64,000 nt of DNA, taken from Lignipirellula cremea (GTDB lineage Bacteria; Planctomycetota; Planctomycetia; Pirellulales; Pirellulaceae). The notes under the pieces are model-generated. The model saw only the letters and a list, made by a program, of their open reading frames with translations, was not told where the DNA came from and did not search any database. The translations under genes were made by a program, and so were the position numbers. Location of the stretch: NCBI RefSeq assembly GCF_007751035.1, contig NZ_CP036433.1, forward strand, positions 6,987,001 to 7,051,000. The letters run 5' to 3'. Positions 1-9,146 of the stretch are shown piece by piece; the stretch's first letter is position 1; every line of letters starts with the position of its first letter.

Positions 1-73
1 CTGACGCCGGATTCAGTGGAGCGGCAGGGCGTCTCCTCCGTGCTGTGGCGTCGCTGGAGTGTTTTTCCTCCCA

Positions 74-2050
74 CTACTGGGCGGCCGAACGGCCGTAGCT
101 GGGAGCTGCCGACTTGAGCGGGAACGCGCCGATGTCGGGGGCGCCCGCGTCCTGGGAACGGCGGCTGTCAGGCCACTCCTTGGGCAGCGCTAAGCCGGCG
201 TTGACGGCCGGGCTGCCCGGCTGCAGGCGATAGTCACCGGCCTTCTCCCCTGCGGTCGGGATCAACTGCGGATCGGCGACCAGCGAGTGGGTTCCATTCC
301 CCGGGGCGTAGTACGCCTTCCCTTCCTCAAAGGCAGGCGACTTCCGGTAGCGGGCGAAGAACGCCTCGCTGGCTTTTTCAGAACCGGGACTCCAGTAAAG
401 GTTGCCGTCGACCTGCGTGCGGTCCGGCGGCACGGCCGTAAAGGCGCCGAGCGCTTTCTGATGGTGGAACAGATTATTGAAGACATACCGCGGGTGCCCC
501 TCGCGGACTGCATTCGTCACGCCCAGCTGGCCGCTGGCGGCCTGGGTGATGAACGTGTTCTGGTAAATCTTCATCTCCGGCCAGGGCGGGCCGCCATGAT
601 CCGACAAAGCGCGAAGCGTCACATAAGGAGCCGTGTCGGGCTTGTCGACGCTGGGACGCTGGTAGTTCACGCCGCCGGTCAGGTCGAACACGTTCCGGAA
701 AATATAGATATCGTCCCGCGTGTCCTCCATGCCGCCAAAGGCGATCGGCGTTAGCGACCTTTGAAACAGGTTCTCGTAGATCTCAATCTTCGCCCCGGAA
801 CCGGCGAACAGGTGACGCGGATACATCTGGCTGAGGTAGATGCCGTCGTCCTGGAAATTGTCGACCAGATTATGATGAAACCGCATGCTGATGCCGCCCA
901 GGTAAGGGCCGTCATGGCTGTCGGTAAACTCGCTGTAAGCGACCTCCCAGTCGTCGTTCATGGGAAACGCATAGACGGAAAACTCACGGCCCGTATCGGT
1001 CGTCCAGACGGCATGGCATGTCAGCCGGGCAATATCACGCAAGTTGCGGCCCGGCCGGTTGCGCAGCGAACCATCGCCGCGGAACGACCACGGCGGAGCA
1101 TTGCCGTACAAAGCCGACGCATAGAAACGCAGCTGCTGTGTGTTGTTGGTGCGCAGACAGTACGTGCCGCCGCGGATGGTGACGTTATCAAAATCCACGT
1201 CGACGCCGCTTTCCACGATGACCGTTTCATAGCCGCCGCCGCGAATCACCAGATCCTGGAACTTCAAATGCTCCCCCTGGTCGACATACAAAGGCGTGGA
1301 ACGAAACGGAGCCAGCACCAGCGGCAGCTCCCGCGGGTCGTTCACGCCGGCGTAGTTCACAAAATGACGAAAGTGAGTCGGAGCCAGCCGCGCATGGATC
1401 CGGCCTGTCGCGCGGTCGTAGTACACGCCCGGTCCGCAATAAACGGGCGGGACGTCCTGCCCTTCGCCCGCCGCACGCTGCGACAACTCTTCCGCCGCCC
1501 TCAGATCCTGCAGGTGCCAGTACGTCTGCAGGCCAATGTCGCTGTCGCCAAACGCCCCGACGATATCGCGCACATTGGGGTAAGTGGTGGTGCTGCGGAA
1601 CTCGCCCGGCCCGCCCGCCGGATAGGGCTCCCAGGCCTGCGCGGGATCACGCTGGAACTCGGGCAGGCTGCCATCAATCACGGCCTGCTCGCCCGGGAAA
1701 CTGCGAATGACGATCGGCTTTTTGGCCGTGCCCGAGATCCGCACGGCGACGTTTTCAAAATAGGAGCCGCCCCGCAGGTACAGCGTGTCCCCCGCTTTGA
1801 GCTGCAGCAGGGCGTGCTGGATCGTCCGCCAGGGCTGGGCCTCGCTGCCGGGCTGACTGTCGTCGCCCTGGCTGGCGTCGACAAAGTACGCGGGACCGGC
1901 CGACCGCGGCCGCTGCGACGGCGGTGGATTCAACCGCAACGGCGGATGCGAAGCGTACTCCTTCGCCTCGACAACGGCTGGCGCCATAGCGACCGCCCAG
2001 GCGACGGCGGCGACGACCAAAAAGAGTACACTGTAGCCGGATAGTTTCAT
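74..2050 (-). CDS. Secreted right-handed parallel beta-helix protein
   Basis: The 658-residue product has an N-terminal hydrophobic signal peptide (residues 1-28, basic Met-Lys followed by a Val/Ala-rich core). After it come motifs typical of polysaccharide-active or carbohydrate-binding beta-helix proteins: DASQGDD, PWRTIQHAL, and GDTLYLRGGSY followed by PIVIRSFPGEQAVIDG. Repeated short beta strands run through the middle and the C-terminus ends in an LVADPQL...GSPAVNAG cap common in this fold. I chose the ATG at 2050 because AAGGAAG lies 5-11 nt upstream; an in-frame TTG at 2068 would put residues before the signal peptide. It is probably exported to the periplasm or cell surface. A polysaccharide lyase role is possible, but no catalytic residues could be assigned. 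Confidence 0.85.
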   Translation of the reverse strand: MKLSGYSVLFLVVAAVAWAVAMAPAVVEAKEYASHPPLRLNPPPSQRPRSAGPAYFVDASQGDDSQPGSEAQPWRTIQHALLQLKAGDTLYLRGGSYFENVAVRISGTAKKPIVIRSFPGEQAVIDGSLPEFQRDPAQAWEPYPAGGPGEFRSTTTYPNVRDIVGAFGDSDIGLQTYWHLQDLRAAEELSQRAAGEGQDVPPVYCGPGVYYDRATGRIHARLAPTHFRHFVNYAGVNDPRELPLVLAPFRSTPLYVDQGEHLKFQDLVIRGGGYETVIVESGVDVDFDNVTIRGGTYCLRTNNTQQLRFYASALYGNAPPWSFRGDGSLRNRPGRNLRDIARLTCHAVWTTDTGREFSVYAFPMNDDWEVAYSEFTDSHDGPYLGGISMRFHHNLVDNFQDDGIYLSQMYPRHLFAGSGAKIEIYENLFQRSLTPIAFGGMEDTRDDIYIFRNVFDLTGGVNYQRPSVDKPDTAPYVTLRALSDHGGPPWPEMKIYQNTFITQAASGQLGVTNAVREGHPRYVFNNLFHHQKALGAFTAVPPDRTQVDGNLYWSPGSEKASEAFFARYRKSPAFEEGKAYYAPGNGTHSLVADPQLIPTAGEKAGDYRLQPGSPAVNAGLALPKEWPDSRRSQDAGAPDIGAFPLKSAAPSYGRSAAQ

Positions 2051-2243
2051 GGGTCTTCCTTCAGGCAAGAGGGGGAGGCGACCAGGCAGGTGGACGTATC
2101 CTGACGCACCGGCAGCCGCTTTTCAACCAGAAAACTCTCCAGGGCCGCACACGGAACGCCGCCCGTCCAACCGACTTCCACGGAGCCGCGCCCGGCCCCC
2201 AACCGGCCCGGTTTCCTTCCCTTAGCCCCTGGTGTGAACGACC

Positions 2244-3593
2244 GTGACCGACGACCCGATCCAAGGCCTGCGCGACGCCCTGCAGGTATCCCCCGACAAT
2301 GTACCGCTGCGGGTGCATCTGGCGAAAACCCTGGCAGGGCTGGGCCGCCTGGAAGAGGCCGAGCAGGAATACCGCGACGCCCTGTCCCGCGAGCCGCAGG
2401 ATACAGCCATCAAACTGGCCCTGGCGGGCGTGTACCGGCTGCAGCAGAAATCCAGCCAGGCGATGGTCATCGTCGAAAACATCTGCCGGGTCGACAATGC
2501 ACCGCCGGCAGCCCTGGTGCTGTACGCCCGGCTGTTGCTGAACGAAGGCGATGTCCGCGGCGCCGTGGCGCAGTACAAGCTGGCGCTGGAAGTCGATCCG
2601 GCGGCGGCCGACGAAACACTTGGTCAGGAGCTGGGCGTCTCGCCCCATGCCGGGGGCGATAACGAAGAGAACGAGGTCTTCGAAGGACGCGTCCGTCAGT
2701 CCTGGCAGGCGCCGTCGAGCGGCTTTGAAGCAGAGCTCGAACGGCCCAAAATCTCCTTCGCCGATGTCGGCGGCATGGAAGCGCTCAAGGAAGAGATTCG
2801 CCTGAAGATCCTCTACCCGCTGCAGCACCCGGAAATGTACGCAGCCTACGGTAAAACCATCGGCGGCGGCATCCTCATGTATGGCCCGCCCGGTTGCGGC
2901 AAAACCTGGCTGGCCCGGGCGACCGCCGGCGAAATCGGCGCCGGGTTTATCTCCGTCGGCATCAGCGACGTCCTCGATATGTGGACCGGACAAAGCGAGC
3001 GGAACCTGCGCGACCTGTTCCAGCAGGCCCGGGCCAACCAGCCGTGCGTGCTGTTCTTCGACGAAGCCGACGCGCTCGGCGCTCGGCGCAGCGACATGAA
3101 CAGCGGCAGCGCCCGACAGCTGATTAACCAGTTCCTGTCAGAAATGGACGGCGTCGACCATTCCAACGAAGGCGTTCTGGTGCTGGCGGCGACCAACGCC
3201 CCCTGGCATATCGACCCGGCCTTTCGCCGGCCCGGCCGCTTCGACCGCGTGCTGTTTGTGCCTCCGCCCGATCTGCCCGGCCGCGCGGAGATCCTGCAGC
3301 TGCAGCTCCGCAACAAACCGCAGGCGGCCATCGACTACGTTTCCCTCGCCAAACGGATGGAAGGCTACTCGGGCGCCGATCTGAAAGCGGTCGTCGACCA
3401 GGCGATCGAAGGGAAGCTCCGCGAAGCGATGAAGACAGGCCAGCCCCAGCCGCTGACCAACAAGGACCTGATTACCGCCGCCAAAGCGCTTCGCCCGTCG
3501 ACCACAGAATGGTTCTCCACCGCCCGCAACTACGCCGTCTACTCCAACCAGGGCGGCCTGTACGACGACGTGCTGAAGTATCTCAAACTCTAA
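2244..3593 (+). CDS. TPR-AAA ATPase
   Basis: The 449-residue cytoplasmic protein has N-terminal TPR-like helices (about residues 5-125) joined to one AAA+ module. Visible motifs are Walker A GPPGCGKT (214-221), Walker B VLFFDEAD (269-276), sensor 1 AATN (315-318) and the arginine-finger region FRRPGRFD (327-334). The AAA domain resembles those of CDC48/FtsH-class proteins, but no membrane segment and no HExxH protease domain follow. It is therefore an ATPase that may remodel protein partners recruited through the TPRs; substrates are unknown. The start is GTG at 2244. It converges on holA, whose stop is 43 nt away. Confidence 0.9.
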   Translation: MTDDPIQGLRDALQVSPDNVPLRVHLAKTLAGLGRLEEAEQEYRDALSREPQDTAIKLALAGVYRLQQKSSQAMVIVENICRVDNAPPAALVLYARLLLNEGDVRGAVAQYKLALEVDPAAADETLGQELGVSPHAGGDNEENEVFEGRVRQSWQAPSSGFEAELERPKISFADVGGMEALKEEIRLKILYPLQHPEMYAAYGKTIGGGILMYGPPGCGKTWLARATAGEIGAGFISVGISDVLDMWTGQSERNLRDLFQQARANQPCVLFFDEADALGARRSDMNSGSARQLINQFLSEMDGVDHSNEGVLVLAATNAPWHIDPAFRRPGRFDRVLFVPPPDLPGRAEILQLQLRNKPQAAIDYVSLAKRMEGYSGADLKAVVDQAIEGKLREAMKTGQPQPLTNKDLITAAKALRPSTTEWFSTARNYAVYSNQGGLYDDVLKYLKL

Positions 3594-3636
3594 GCCTGGC
3601 GGCCATTCGTTTCGCATCCTCGCCTGACGCCCGTTT

Positions 3637-4731
3637 TTATCGCCGGCGTCGGGGACCGAGCTCTTTGGATAACCGCAGGAAGAGCATTTCCAGCAGCAGC
3701 CGGGCTCTGTCCGTCTCCGAGTGCGAGCCCTTCATCGCCAGATCCAGATCGAGCAGCCAGCGGGAGAACTGGCTCGTCCGTTCCCGTCCCAGCTGCTTGA
3801 GTCGCGCCTCGGCTTCGCCCAGCGCTTCGGCCGGCCATTTACGGAAGCCGGCCTGCTCCAGCGCATTGCGGAGCGTGGTGGGCCGACCGGCCGCTTCGGC
3901 GTCGGCAAAGATCCGCGTCGCCACGGCGTAGCGTCTTAAGGTGGCGGCCATCATCGCCAGCAAGGCGATCGGTTCTTCGCTTGCCTGCATCAGGCGATCC
4001 AGCTGCAGGATCGCTTCGGCCGCTTGCCCTTCGGCCGCCTTGTCGACCAGATCCCAGACCGACTTCGTCTTCCAGCCGCCGACCACATCACGGACCAGCT
4101 CCGGCGTGATCGTGCCCTTCGGACCGGCAAACAGGGCCAGCTTGGCCAGCTCCTGGTCGAGCAGACCGAACTCCTGCCCTTTGATTTCCAGCAACAGATC
4201 AGCCGCTTCCGCCGACAGCGTCGCCTGGTGGCGGGACTTGGACCACTCCCGCAGCCAGGATTTGACCTTGGCCATGTCGACCGTTTTCTTCCCGGCCTTC
4301 AGCGGCGGCCGGCATTCAATATGCTGTCCGCTCTTGTCGACCGCCTGGTAGAGCTTCGTATTGCTGGCCCAGGTGGAAACCTCCAGCACCAGCACGCCCC
4401 GTTGCCGTTTGGCGGCCAGGTCGTCTTCCAGCCGGCTGCGGAACCGGGTGACGAAGTTATCCGCCTCACGGACCACGACCAGACGCGGACCGTCGCCGCC
4501 GAACAAACTGACGGTGCACAACTCATCGGCCACATCTCGCCATTCGGCCTGGTCCCCTTCGTACTCGGAACAGGGAGCGTCCTCGCCGCCGAGTTTCTCC
4601 TGGATCTCGGTCAGCACCAGCCGTTTCAGAAAGGGCGTATCGCCATACAACACCGTCGTCGGAGCCGGCGGGTAGTCGCCCGGCGCCGCGAGATATTCAA
4701 ACGCATGGATGGATTCCGACTTTTTCGCCAA
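3637..4731 (-). CDS. holA: DNA polymerase III, delta subunit
   Basis: The product is the clamp-loader delta subunit, which opens the beta sliding clamp during replication. After a short leader the protein shows YGDTPFLKRLVLTEI, the usual N-terminal start of HolA, then the degenerate AAA-like region (LVVVREADNFV, then RLEDDLAAKR) and the C-terminal helical domain (VWDLVDKAAEG, LDRLMQASEEPIALLAMMAATLRRY, ALEQAGFRKWP, WLLDLDLAMKG). The reading frame stays open far upstream, but I place the start at TTG 4731 (Met-Ala-Lys-Lys-Ser-Glu-Ser...), which gives 364 residues, a normal family length. The longer N-terminus has no homology-like features. It is transcribed away from the esterase gene at 5072. 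Confidence 0.88.
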   Translation of the reverse strand: MAKKSESIHAFEYLAAPGDYPPAPTTVLYGDTPFLKRLVLTEIQEKLGGEDAPCSEYEGDQAEWRDVADELCTVSLFGGDGPRLVVVREADNFVTRFRSRLEDDLAAKRQRGVLVLEVSTWASNTKLYQAVDKSGQHIECRPPLKAGKKTVDMAKVKSWLREWSKSRHQATLSAEAADLLLEIKGQEFGLLDQELAKLALFAGPKGTITPELVRDVVGGWKTKSVWDLVDKAAEGQAAEAILQLDRLMQASEEPIALLAMMAATLRRYAVATRIFADAEAAGRPTTLRNALEQAGFRKWPAEALGEAEARLKQLGRERTSQFSRWLLDLDLAMKGSHSETDRARLLLEMLFLRLSKELGPRRRR

Positions 4732-4885
4732 AGCAGTTCTCGGCTGGCAGCAAGGAAACAGATCGCCAATACCGCAAGTCGAACGCCTGGCGCCGGGAAC
4801 GTCAAGGTCGGACCGGCCAATCGGACTGCTTTCCCTGCCCGCCGACTCCTTCCGCCGTACGCAAGCTACACCATCGCGCCAAAGT

Positions 4886-4942
4886 CGCCAGAGTTTGGAC
4901 GAAGTATCCTTGGACGTCGCCAACAGCGGCCAAACTCTGGCG
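4886..4942. repeat. 13-bp inverted repeat in the divergent promoter region
   Basis: CGCCAGAGTTTGG at 4886-4898 and its exact complement CCAAACTCTGGCG at 4930-4942 are separated by 31 nt. They lie in the 340-bp space between holA (leftward from 4731) and the esterase gene (rightward from 5072). The position suits an operator pair or an RNA hairpin, but neither is shown. The rest of the 4732-5071 interval holds no gene I can support. Confidence 0.5.
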
Positions 4943-5071
4943 AGTTCGGCTAACGGGATGGACGACCGTTTTCCCCGCCCGCGGGGCGATCGGCTGCGGT
5001 ACAATGACGGCCTGTTTCTTCGCCCTGGGCGAGGTCAATTGCATCGTCGAATTGCGGCTTTGAGGTTTCTT

Positions 5072-7024
5072 ATGCTGAGTCTGCGTGTTGCCCTGCTCCT
5101 CCTGTTTCTGGCTCCCTGCCTGTCGGCCGCCGAGCCCGCTCCGATCCGGCGACTGCTGCCGCCGGCCGGGATCGCCCTGGAACCCGCAGTCGAGGCGGAC
5201 CTGTCCGCTCGCGTCGCCGCGCTTCGCCAGCGGTGCGACCAGCTCGCCGATCAGCCGCTGCTGCCCGACGCCGAAATCTTTGTCAAAGCAGTCGAGCTGG
5301 CCCTGGAACACCGCGAGTTCTACAAGCCGACCGACGTCCAGCTGGCCCGACAGCAACTCGACCTGGCCGAAGAACGCCTGAGCCAACTGGAACAAAACAA
5401 GTCGCCCTGGCGCCAGGCCCAGGGGCTGGTCGTCCGCGGGTATCGTAGCGAAATCGACGACTCGGCCCAGCCGTACGGCCTGGAGATCCCCGCCGATCTG
5501 CCGGCCGGCAAGCCGGTTCCCTTGTATGTCTGGCTGCACGGCCGCGGCGATAAATCGACCGACCTGCACTTTATCCAGGGACGTCTGACCAAGGCCGGAC
5601 AGATTCATCCGCAGGGCGCCATTGTCGTCCATCCCTTCGGACGCCAGTGCATCGGCTTCAAGTCGGCCGGCGAAGTCGACGTGCTTGATGTCGTCGCCCA
5701 TGTCCGTCAGCAATATTCCATCGACCCGCAACGCATCGTGCTGATGGGCTTCTCTATGGGTGGAGCCGGTTGCTGGCACCTGGGCGCGCACTACGCGGAC
5801 CACTGGGTCGCCATGAGCCCCGGCGCCGGCTTTGCCGAAACGGCCCAGTACACCCACCTGCAGCCGGCCGACTATCCGCCGTCTTACGAACAGAAATTGT
5901 GGGGCCTGTACGATGTGCCCGATTATGTTCGCAACCTGCTGAACCTGCCGGTGATCGCCTACAGCGGCGAAGAAGATCGCCAGATCCAGGCCGCCCAGGT
6001 GATGGAAAAAGCGTTCGCATCGCAAGGCGAAAAGCTGACGCATCTGCTCGGTCCCGGCATGGGTCATCGCTACCATCCCGACACACTGGCCGAGATCCTG
6101 CGGCGAATCGACACGGCCGTGCAAACGGGGCTGGATCCGCACCCGAAACAGGTTCACCTGCAGACCCGCACGCTGCGTTACTCCCAGATGTTCTGGGTCC
6201 AGGCGCTCGGCCTGGGCGAGCACTGGAAGGACGCCCGGATCGATGCCGAGTACGACGACGCCGGCCAGCTGACGCTCGCCACGCAGAACATCACCGCCCT
6301 GCGAATCACGCTGCCCGCCGCCAAGGCGAACGGCCGCATCCTGATCGACGGCCAGCAGCTGATGGCCAAACGTTCCGCCCAGGATGACCTGCGGCTGGCC
6401 CTGCAGGGCGATCGCTGGGTGGATGTTTCCCAGACGAAAGAGCAGCCGACCCTGGCCAAGCGCCCCGGGCTGCAGGGCCCGATCGACGATATCTTTATGG
6501 AACCGTTTCTGGTAGTCCTGCCGACCGGCAAGTCCCACTCGGCCGAGATCGACGCCTGGGTGCAGGCCGAAGTGCAGCACCTGCAGTCCCGCTGGCGAGC
6601 CCTGTTCCGCGGCGAACTGCCGATGAAGAAAGACACCGACATCACCGACGAAGATATCGCCCAGCGTCATCTGCTGCTGTTCGGCGATCCGTCCTCGAAC
6701 CAGTTGATCGCCCGGCTGCAGGACGGGCTGCCGATCACGTTTACCGACGATCACCTGACTGTCGGCCAGGAACAGTTCTCCCGCGGCGTGCATCTGCCGG
6801 CCCTGATTTACCCCAACCCGCTGAACCGCAGCAAGTACGTGGTGCTGAACAGCGGCCCGACCTTCCGCGAGGACCACGACCGGACGAACTCCCTGCAGAA
6901 CCCCAAGCTGCCGGACTGGGCCATCCTCGATCTCCGCCAGCCCCCCAGCGGTTCGGCCCCCGCCCGCATCGCCGCCGCCGGCTTCTTCGACGAACTCTGG
7001 CAATGGAAGCCGGTTAGCGAATGA
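5072..7024 (+). CDS. Secreted alpha/beta-hydrolase (esterase, prolyl-oligopeptidase-like)
   Basis: The 650-residue protein begins with a signal peptide (residues 1-19, Leu-rich, cleavage after LSAA). A helical region with coiled-coil character (about 40-112) precedes an alpha/beta-hydrolase domain. That domain shows VWLHGRGD (153-160, oxyanion region), the nucleophile elbow GFSMGG with Ser228, a plausible acid in SGEEDRQ, and the catalytic His in GMGHRYHP. This arrangement is known from PHB-depolymerase-like and acetyl-xylan esterases. About 300 further residues follow and may bind substrate. I chose the ATG at 5072 because it starts the signal peptide; the open frame upstream is not coding-like. 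The natural substrate is unknown. Confidence 0.85.
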   Translation: MLSLRVALLLLFLAPCLSAAEPAPIRRLLPPAGIALEPAVEADLSARVAALRQRCDQLADQPLLPDAEIFVKAVELALEHREFYKPTDVQLARQQLDLAEERLSQLEQNKSPWRQAQGLVVRGYRSEIDDSAQPYGLEIPADLPAGKPVPLYVWLHGRGDKSTDLHFIQGRLTKAGQIHPQGAIVVHPFGRQCIGFKSAGEVDVLDVVAHVRQQYSIDPQRIVLMGFSMGGAGCWHLGAHYADHWVAMSPGAGFAETAQYTHLQPADYPPSYEQKLWGLYDVPDYVRNLLNLPVIAYSGEEDRQIQAAQVMEKAFASQGEKLTHLLGPGMGHRYHPDTLAEILRRIDTAVQTGLDPHPKQVHLQTRTLRYSQMFWVQALGLGEHWKDARIDAEYDDAGQLTLATQNITALRITLPAAKANGRILIDGQQLMAKRSAQDDLRLALQGDRWVDVSQTKEQPTLAKRPGLQGPIDDIFMEPFLVVLPTGKSHSAEIDAWVQAEVQHLQSRWRALFRGELPMKKDTDITDEDIAQRHLLLFGDPSSNQLIARLQDGLPITFTDDHLTVGQEQFSRGVHLPALIYPNPLNRSKYVVLNSGPTFREDHDRTNSLQNPKLPDWAILDLRQPPSGSAPARIAAAGFFDELWQWKPVSE

Positions 7025-7028
7025 TCGG

Positions 7029-7049
7029 GTTCTTAGTTCTTAGTTCTTA
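7029..7049. repeat. Three tandem 7-bp units (GTTCTTA)
   Basis: GTTCTTA occurs three times in tandem and is followed by a partial unit. The repeat supplies the stop codon and last few codons of the methyltransferase gene that ends at 7033. Because the unit is 7 bp, a change in copy number would shift frame, but only the last few residues would change. Confidence 0.6.
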
Positions 7050-8676
7050 GTTGTTGCGTTGCCATGCGGCGGTCGTGGAGTCGCTGGCGGGCGGAGCGTA
7101 ACAGCGGGAGCAGGTTTGCGTAGCCGGGGAGCTGTTTTGCCAGGGCGGCGTCGGTTGTTTCCAGGATGGCGCCGGAGGCGTCTTTCTGCCCACCGTGCGT
7201 CCGGCTCAGCTGGTCCAGCCGGGGCAGGAGGTTGACCATGCGAACCAGGGGAACCCGCAGTCGGGCCGCCTCGGAAGGAACCAGTTCCAGCACCCCGCCG
7301 CCGTAGGTTCGCCCTTCGATTTCTGACGAAAGGAGCGTGAGCGAGTTCTGAAAACCGGCGACCAGGTCTTCAGCCCGGTCGGCGAAGTGCGGCAACATCT
7401 GGCCGCGATAAATGGTGTCGGTGGTGAACACGTCGGCGTTGTTCAGAATCAGGCGATGATAAAGGTGCGCCCGCTTTGACAGCAGCAATCGGCCAGACCG
7501 GATCTGCGGCACGCGATACCAGGGCTCCCGGATCCGGCACTTGAAACGATCCTGCAGACGCTCTGCTTCGCCGCCGGCCAGATACGCCCGGGCCTGCACG
7601 TGCTTTGTCGGGTCGGGACGTTCGGCCGAGAAATCGAGGATCCAGGCGCGGCTGCCCTGTTGCCTGGCCTGATCATGGTCCGGCTCCGTAAAGGTCAGGC
7701 CCGGACAGTCGGCCGTGCGGGCCAGCAAAGGACGCGTCCAGGCATGCAAGGCGTACTTCTCCCGCGTCGCGTCATCAATGGTGAAAAACGGATTCGCGCC
7801 GGTGACGATCGAAACCTCGATCCGCGCGACGGCGGACATGCTGCATACGTCCGTCAGGTGGCAAGCTTCCTCAAAAGCGGCGACTTCCGCCTCGGTCAGC
7901 AGATGCCGCAGCCAGGACTGGGGCGAGGCTTCGACCGTATGCTTCCAGGCAACCTCCTCTGCAGCGTGATGTTCGCAGAACGTGATTTGCCTGCGCTCCC
8001 GCGACTGCTTCGCTCTTACGCCGCTGACCACGACCACATCCTGCAGGATGTCGGGAAAGGCGTCGCGTGGGAAAAGATCCAGTCGCAGCGAAGCAAAGTC
8101 GCGCACCAGCATCTGGCGGAACTGACCGCCCGACACGGTGGAAAACAGCTCACTCGGCAGCACCAGGGCGAACGGCGCCGACGGCTTGAGCTTGTACATG
8201 CCGGCGAGGGCAAAAGGAATCCACAGGTTGGAAACCCCTTTGAGCTCCAGCCCCAGTTCCCGCATCAGCCGCTCGGCATGCGCCCGATCCGCCGCGTTCA
8301 CAAACTGATAACGGACGTAAGGCGGATTGCCGACCAGCGCGTCGAACAGCTCGTCCGATTCGCTCGCCCAGTCGAAAAAACTCCCGTGGATCACGTCCCC
8401 TTCAATCCGGGCCGCCGCCATTACGGCCGAGCATTTGGCCGCCTCTTCCGCCAGCAGTTCAATCGCCGTAACGCGACCATTCGCGTTCCGTTCCCCGCGC
8501 TGCAGCCGGTCCAGACCGCGCAGAAACGCCCCATCGCCGGCCGACGGCTCCAGCCACGCCCCCGGCATGCCGCCCGCCAGCTTGACCACCCGCCGCAACG
8601 TCCAATCCACCAGACGATCGGACGTATAGTAGCCCCCTCGAATCTTGTCCGCCGAGACATTGCCAATCAATTTCAT
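7033..8676 (-). CDS. N6-adenine DNA methyltransferase (Eco57I/TaqI-like), orphan
   Basis: The 547-residue protein carries the SAM-binding motif LEPSAGDGAFL (42-52) and the catalytic motif NPPYVRY (117-123), the NPPY signature of amino (N6-adenine) DNA methyltransferases. The N-terminal GGYYTSDRLVDW is the usual start of Eco57I/TaqI-type enzymes. The C-terminal half (about 270-500, with SKRAHLYHRLILNNADVFTT and RTYGGGVLELVPSE) looks like a TaqI-type target recognition domain. No restriction endonuclease gene is adjacent, so it is probably a solitary modification enzyme, though a fused or distant nuclease cannot be excluded. The start ATG at 8676 is the first in frame with this conserved N-terminus. 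Confidence 0.88.
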   Translation of the reverse strand: MKLIGNVSADKIRGGYYTSDRLVDWTLRRVVKLAGGMPGAWLEPSAGDGAFLRGLDRLQRGERNANGRVTAIELLAEEAAKCSAVMAAARIEGDVIHGSFFDWASESDELFDALVGNPPYVRYQFVNAADRAHAERLMRELGLELKGVSNLWIPFALAGMYKLKPSAPFALVLPSELFSTVSGGQFRQMLVRDFASLRLDLFPRDAFPDILQDVVVVSGVRAKQSRERRQITFCEHHAAEEVAWKHTVEASPQSWLRHLLTEAEVAAFEEACHLTDVCSMSAVARIEVSIVTGANPFFTIDDATREKYALHAWTRPLLARTADCPGLTFTEPDHDQARQQGSRAWILDFSAERPDPTKHVQARAYLAGGEAERLQDRFKCRIREPWYRVPQIRSGRLLLSKRAHLYHRLILNNADVFTTDTIYRGQMLPHFADRAEDLVAGFQNSLTLLSSEIEGRTYGGGVLELVPSEAARLRVPLVRMVNLLPRLDQLSRTHGGQKDASGAILETTDAALAKQLPGYANLLPLLRSARQRLHDRRMATQQLRTKN

Positions 8677-9146
8677 CGAGTTGCCGCCCCATGCGTTGCA
8701 CTTTCAGCCCAGTCTACCGCACGCTTGTTCCCATTTCGAGGAGACTCGATTTAGGGTCAATCCGAGCGCATCGCCATTTCCACAAAAATGAGCCTTTGGC
8801 AAAAGGCTCGGAATGCCGAAGAGCTGATCCGTTTCTCTGGCGGGATCGGCAGACAAGAGAGCGTCGGCATCTGGCCGCATTCCACCTCAGCGATTTGGAA
8901 CGCAAGTCGCCGCCATTAAGAAAATGTGCGGGATTCTTGTCCGGAATTTGCGTGGAAAGCGATATCCAGGTGGGGCGTCATTCGGCCGGTGTGAAAGCCG
9001 ACGGAGACTTGCCCTGCAGCCGTTGACGGGAGCCCTCTTGCGTGCCCCGCCAACGGCCTGGTGAGCCTTGTTGTCTCATTATTGTTGCTGGAAACGCCGC
9101 GTTTTCCTGGCGACTTTATTTTCTAGCGCGGCCGAAGGGTAGCAAG
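8677..9146. other. Intergenic region, no gene recognised
   Basis: This 470-bp stretch between two divergently transcribed genes has short open frames on both strands, none with a convincing start, Shine-Dalgarno site or protein-like composition. It presumably holds both promoters. Confidence 0.5.

Noticed and set aside
761-2044. A 427-codon frame on the plus strand opposite the beta-helix gene
   Set aside because: It is antisense of a gene with a clear signal peptide and fold, and its protein has no recognisable motif.
4802-7003. A 733-codon frame on the minus strand opposite the esterase gene
   Set aside because: High GC content produces long antisense frames. The plus-strand gene has the catalytic motifs and a signal peptide.
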